A DNA stretch of 64,000 bases from Omphalotus guepiniiformis. Taxonomy: Eukaryota; Basidiomycota; Agaricomycetes; Agaricales; Omphalotaceae. Positions within the stretch are counted from its first letter, which is position 1; each line of letters opens with the position of its first letter. The translations under genes and the position numbers were made by a program. The stretch covers positions 1,426,001 through 1,490,000 of the forward strand of contig JAQOOI010000022.1 in the NCBI GenBank assembly GCA_028554645.1, read 5' to 3'. Of the stretch, positions 60,403 to 64,000 are shown one piece after another. The notes under the pieces were generated by a model. It was given only the letters and a program-made list of their open reading frames with translations. It had not been told where the DNA came from and did no database searches.

Positions 60403-62353
60403 ATGCCTCCTCGTCGTGCACCGTCTCAAGCATCTACTCCTCCGTCACGCCCTGCAAGTCCTGCTGTTGACGAAGACGAAGTCAGTCTAGGCGAATCAAA
60501 ATTATTTTTTCTCTCTCAAATCGTGCTTTACAGGTTCCCTTTTTTGATAGCGTGGACGATTTACAGCAACATGCGAGTTTTTGTCTTTGGCTCAGCCTCA
60601 CTAGCTTGCTGATCACGCGCTTATCAGGGCATCAATGTTCAAGACATCCTTAAACTCAAGGCTCGCGACATGTTCCTCACCTCTCATATAAGTGCTGACG
60701 TCGCCCACAGTCCGCTGCGATCAACACTGTATCTGGTGTGAACATGACGACGAGGCGACAAATGCTCAAGATAAAGGTTTAGACTTTATCGTTCGCGCAT
60801 ATATGTGGCTCACATCTTCCTAGGGAATGTCTGAAGCTAAAGTCGAAAAAATCAAGGTAAATCATTCACAGTGCATCTTCTCATATCGCTAGCTAATCTT
60901 GTTCACTTTCTTCTAGGAAGCTGCTCACAGAATACTCGTTCGCATTTGCTGACGACCTTTCTGCAAGTTGCCTGCTGACTTCTCTCCCAGGGATCATCAT
61001 TCTCGTCCGGTGTAGACGTACAAGACAAACGAAGACGAGTTCTTTGCATTAGCACAGGCAGCAAATCCGTTGACGCCATGCTTGGTGGTAGGTCATCCTG
61101 ACGAGATCCTGTCCTTGTCATTAACATTTTTTTGCAGGTGGCATCATGTCTCAGTCAGTATCCGAAGGTAACTCGACCCTTCCATCTTCAATTTTCGATC
61201 CTCATCCGATCATTCTCGCGTAGTTTACGGAGAGTATCGCACTGGCAAGACTCAATTAGCTCATACGATGTGTGTCGTTGCACAACTACCTCCTGATTTC
61301 GGAGGCGCTTCCGGCAAAGTAGCTTATATTGATACCGAAGGTGACTTACCTGCCCTGAATTTCTCGTTATGATCTTGCGAACAAAATACCAGGAACATTC
61401 CGTCCCGACCGTATCAAGGCTATAGCGGACAGATTCGGAGTGGACGGCAACCTGGCGCTGGAGAACATTCTCTATGGTATATCCTCCCGCTACATGTTGA
61501 ATCATTTTTATAAACACCTTGTATTCCTAGCTCGTGCATACAATAGCGAGCATCAGGTGAGAGCTATTGTCTCGTGTGGTTCGCATATCCTCACTGCTGT
61601 GAGCTTCAGATGGAGCTCATCAACGAATGCTCATTACGCTTTGTAGAGGACAAAGATTTCAGGTTACTGGTATGCCACAACTGTATCTGCGTTTGAACAA
61701 GCCATTTGATATCTCTCAGATTATCGACAGTATCATGGCACTCTTCCGGGTAGATTTCAGCGGACGAGGTGAGCTGAGCGAGAGGCAGCAGAAGGTTTGA
61801 GCATTTCTAGTGTCCAAACGAGCAGTGATGACTGACATTCCATACGCAGCTTGCTCAAGTTAGACGTTGATTATATTATTTGGAACTTCGCTCATCTCTT
61901 TCCTAGATGCTCTCGAAATTGAATAAACTCTCTGAGGAATATAATGTTTGAATGGTTCAAACATTTGTCATACATGGCGATTTTGACCTCCTCTGTCTAG
62001 ATTGTGGTTTTGTTAACCAATCAAGTACAGTGTGCGCCAGCCGTGCTTTCTCTCTGGGTGCTGTCGGTGCTGATGTTAGTCATACAGCCGATCCTGGTGC
62101 AACAATGACGTTCGTCGCAGGCGGTGCCCTCAAACCTATCGGCGGTCATATCCTGTCGCACGCATCTGCTACCAGAATTTTTCTTCGAAAAGGCAAATTG
62201 ATTGGCTGTCGTGGTGACCGGCACTAACAAGACTTGCTCGTTGCTTCTACAGGTCGTGCTGAAGAACGTGTTGCAAAACTAGTCGATAGCCCGGATCGAC
62301 CTGAAAGCGAGGCGTCATACAAACTAGATGAAGGCGGCTGGGCTGATGTCTGA
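60403..62353 (+). CDS. DMC1: Meiotic recombinase DMC1
   Basis: RecA/RAD51-family strand-exchange protein acting at meiotic double-strand breaks. About 17 short exons, roughly 350 residues. N-terminal helix-hairpin: [20 protein letters not shown], then [20 protein letters not shown]. Walker [16 protein letters not shown]. Walker [16 protein letters not shown]. The RAD51-family ATP-cap region reads [20 protein letters not shown], and the C-terminal block has [36 protein letters not shown] and [26 protein letters not shown] and [20 protein letters not shown] fit DMC1 rather than RAD51. Three introns need GC donors: 60573-60627 (55 nt), 60661-60710 (50 nt) and 62193-62252 (60 nt). ACGCGT boxes lie just upstream. 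Confidence 0.95.
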
Positions 62354-62727
62354 ATGCAAATTCGTCTTCAAGACTTCAAGCTTCAAGATCAATATGTCAA
62401 TGCAATGCTGCTTGCTCTCTAAAACTCTGTCTGCAAACACCTGGCTTTTCTGCTCAAATGCTCCAATGGACAACTGCTGTACTTCTAACCTCTGCCTCAG
62501 ATTTCTGTATGATTATCGATGGTCTATTGCTACGTGATGTGTGTATGTACCTACTGCATATGAAAGTACGATTGGGACCATGTGCTCCTTCATAATCTTC
62601 CCGACAAACAGTCCGGCGACGAGCGTCCATCAACGCAGATCAACGCGGGGACGCATCTGACATGCTTGACACACGCACGTTGACCGGTTGCCTTGGAAGA
62701 TAACGAAAATTCATATCATATATAGAT
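62354..62727. other. RNase T2 promoter region
   Basis: About 370 bp; an AT-rich stretch (tcatatcatatatagat) directly precedes the RNase start and may act as a TATA region. Confidence 0.5.
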
Positions 62728-63974
62728 ATGCACCTTCACAAGGTACCAACTAGGATGCTTGCCCCGACTGGTCTGCTCGGATTCGTTCTCCTTATTGTTC
62801 ACTCCGTCAACGCGGTGGAGACGTTCGGATTTCAACCAGTCATAAGCACTTATCCAAACCTCACGTCCTGTGCGTTTGAGCCAAGCTTCTTTTCATGCGA
62901 GAACACGACAGCAATAAGGGACACTTGCTGTTCCCCTACTCCTGGGGGCCTGGTGCTACAGACGCAATTCTGGAGTACATATACTGGGCTGGAACAACAA
63001 GGGCAAAAATTACCCAAAGGTAGTTGGACGATTCATGGTTTGTGGCCGGATAATTGTGATGGGTGGGGTTGAAACTTGGTTCATCTTGTTTGGTGGCTTG
63101 ACGATGGCAACGCTTTCTCCGTACAGATCTTACGACCAGTACTGCGATTTGTCGAGACAATATGATCCTAGCCCTTCCCCTGCTGTTCTCCCCGACGGTA
63201 CAGTCGTCCCTCCGTATAAAGGCCCGAACATTGGCATTTTTGTAAAAGAGTTTGGGAGGGAAGATCTTCTTGAGTACAGTCAGTTTAATCCGAATGTACC
63301 GTGTTCTCGAACTAAAGCACAAATCTCTGTTTTAGTGAACAAGTATTGGATCAACCAGGGGGCACCAAATCCTGATTTCTGGGGTCACGAAGTACGTCCA
63401 TATGTGTAGAGCTTCCGGGCTCCAACTCAAGTACTTTCTTCGCAGTTCTCCAAACATGCCACCTGCACATCTACTTTCGACGTGGCTTGCTATGGACCAT
63501 CATACAAGACGCACCAGGATGTAGTGAATTTCTTTGACGCAGTGATCCGAGCGTTCCACCAATATCCTACTTTCGACATGCTAGCTTCGTTCGTGTCTTC
63601 ATTTTGTTCGTTACGAGAAGAAGAAATGAATAGATTGTTGTCAGAGCTGGCATCTTCCCATCCAACAAGACTGGTTATCCTCTTGCAAAAATTCAGAACG
63701 CTCTCTTAGCGCAGACAGGAGCTCTTCCGTACCTTGGTTGCACCAATAAGACCATTCTATCCGAAGTTTGGTATTTCAGCCATGTGTTTGGAACTGTGCG
63801 TTGTTGTAGCACCTTCTCTTGAGGTTTTTTTTTAAAACTGTTTGCTTCCAGGAACAATATGGTACTTTCAAGACGCTTGACACCACGACGGCGACTACAT
63901 GCGCCTCTAACGAAACGATATGGTACTATGAGCGCACGCCAAAGTCAGAGCAAGAAGTGCGAAAAGGGTGGTAG
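62728..63974 (+). CDS. Secreted ribonuclease T2
   Basis: Acid endoribonuclease that cleaves single-stranded RNA via 2',3'-cyclic phosphates. Signal peptide MHLHKVPTRMLAPTGLLGF then VLLIVHSVNA. Paired Cys residues of the fold appear (SCAFEPSFFSCENTT, DTCCSP). First catalytic block CAS1: WTIHGLWPDNCDG. Second block CAS2: FWGHEFSKHATCTS, completed across an intron at about 63393-63445. Both catalytic His and the Glu/Lys are present. N-glycosylation sequons (NLT, NTT, NKT, NET) are frequent, as in other fungal T2 enzymes. C-terminus ends ETIWYYERTPKSEQ, then KGW. The gene is complete, stop at 63972-63974. Secretion to the vacuole or outside is expected from family and signal peptide. Confidence 0.95.
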
Positions 63975-64000
63975 TTGATACAAAAAAGTTCTTGTCAAAT

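Overview
This window looks like nuclear DNA of a mushroom-forming basidiomycete (Agaricomycete). Genes are dense and lie on both strands. Most have many short introns of about 45-65 nt with CTNA-type branch points. The content is fungal: a homeodomain mating-type pair, lariat debranching enzyme, RNA polymerase II RPB2, TFIIIB B'', Sla2/End4, DMC1, REV7, ATG101, SURF1, CWC25, polyporopepsin-like protease and RNase T2. I see no transposon, CRISPR array or tRNA. I have not identified the species.

Layout. 1-5.7 kb: the 3' end of a serine-rich gene, an LEA-like small gene, a secreted repeat protein, then about 1.7 kb without a gene. 5.7-13.7 kb: DBR1, the beta-flanking gene, and a divergent HD2/HD1 pair. 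Together the last two form the A (HD) mating-type locus. 14.5-21.3 kb: prephenate dehydrogenase, a voltage-gated K+ channel, an Old Yellow Enzyme and a fructosamine-3-kinase-like gene. 21.6-31.5 kb: RPB2, a lung-7TM-family membrane protein, sorting nexin SNX4/Atg24 and REV7. 31.9-39 kb: Baeyer-Villiger-type monooxygenase, a COQ11/NDUFA9-like dehydrogenase, ATG101 and a secreted aspartic protease. 39.5-49.5 kb: a large tail-anchored protein of unknown function, a zinc-finger protein, BDP1, a small acidic protein and SURF1. 49.6-64 kb: Sla2, a disordered serine-rich protein, a voltage-sensor-like membrane protein, CWC25, a small hypothetical gene, DMC1 and RNase T2.

Main points. (i) The HD1 homeodomain has glutamate in place of the invariant recognition-helix asparagine (WFIEAR), while HD2 keeps WFQNHR. 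(ii) The mitochondrial intermediate peptidase gene that usually borders this locus is not in the window. (iii) At least six, probably seven, introns need GC-AG boundaries, three of them in DMC1. Another seven junctions in conserved genes cannot be placed on GT-AG or GC-AG sites without losing conserved residues. Several of these have short direct repeats at both ends. They are either unusual splice sites or single-base errors. (iv) The K+ channel pore is encoded by 20-nt and 14-nt microexons. (v) DMC1 has two ACGCGT boxes and a 9-bp inverted repeat just upstream of its start.

Gene models come from reading conserved protein sequence across splice sites by eye. Where summed exon lengths were checked to be a multiple of three, this is stated.
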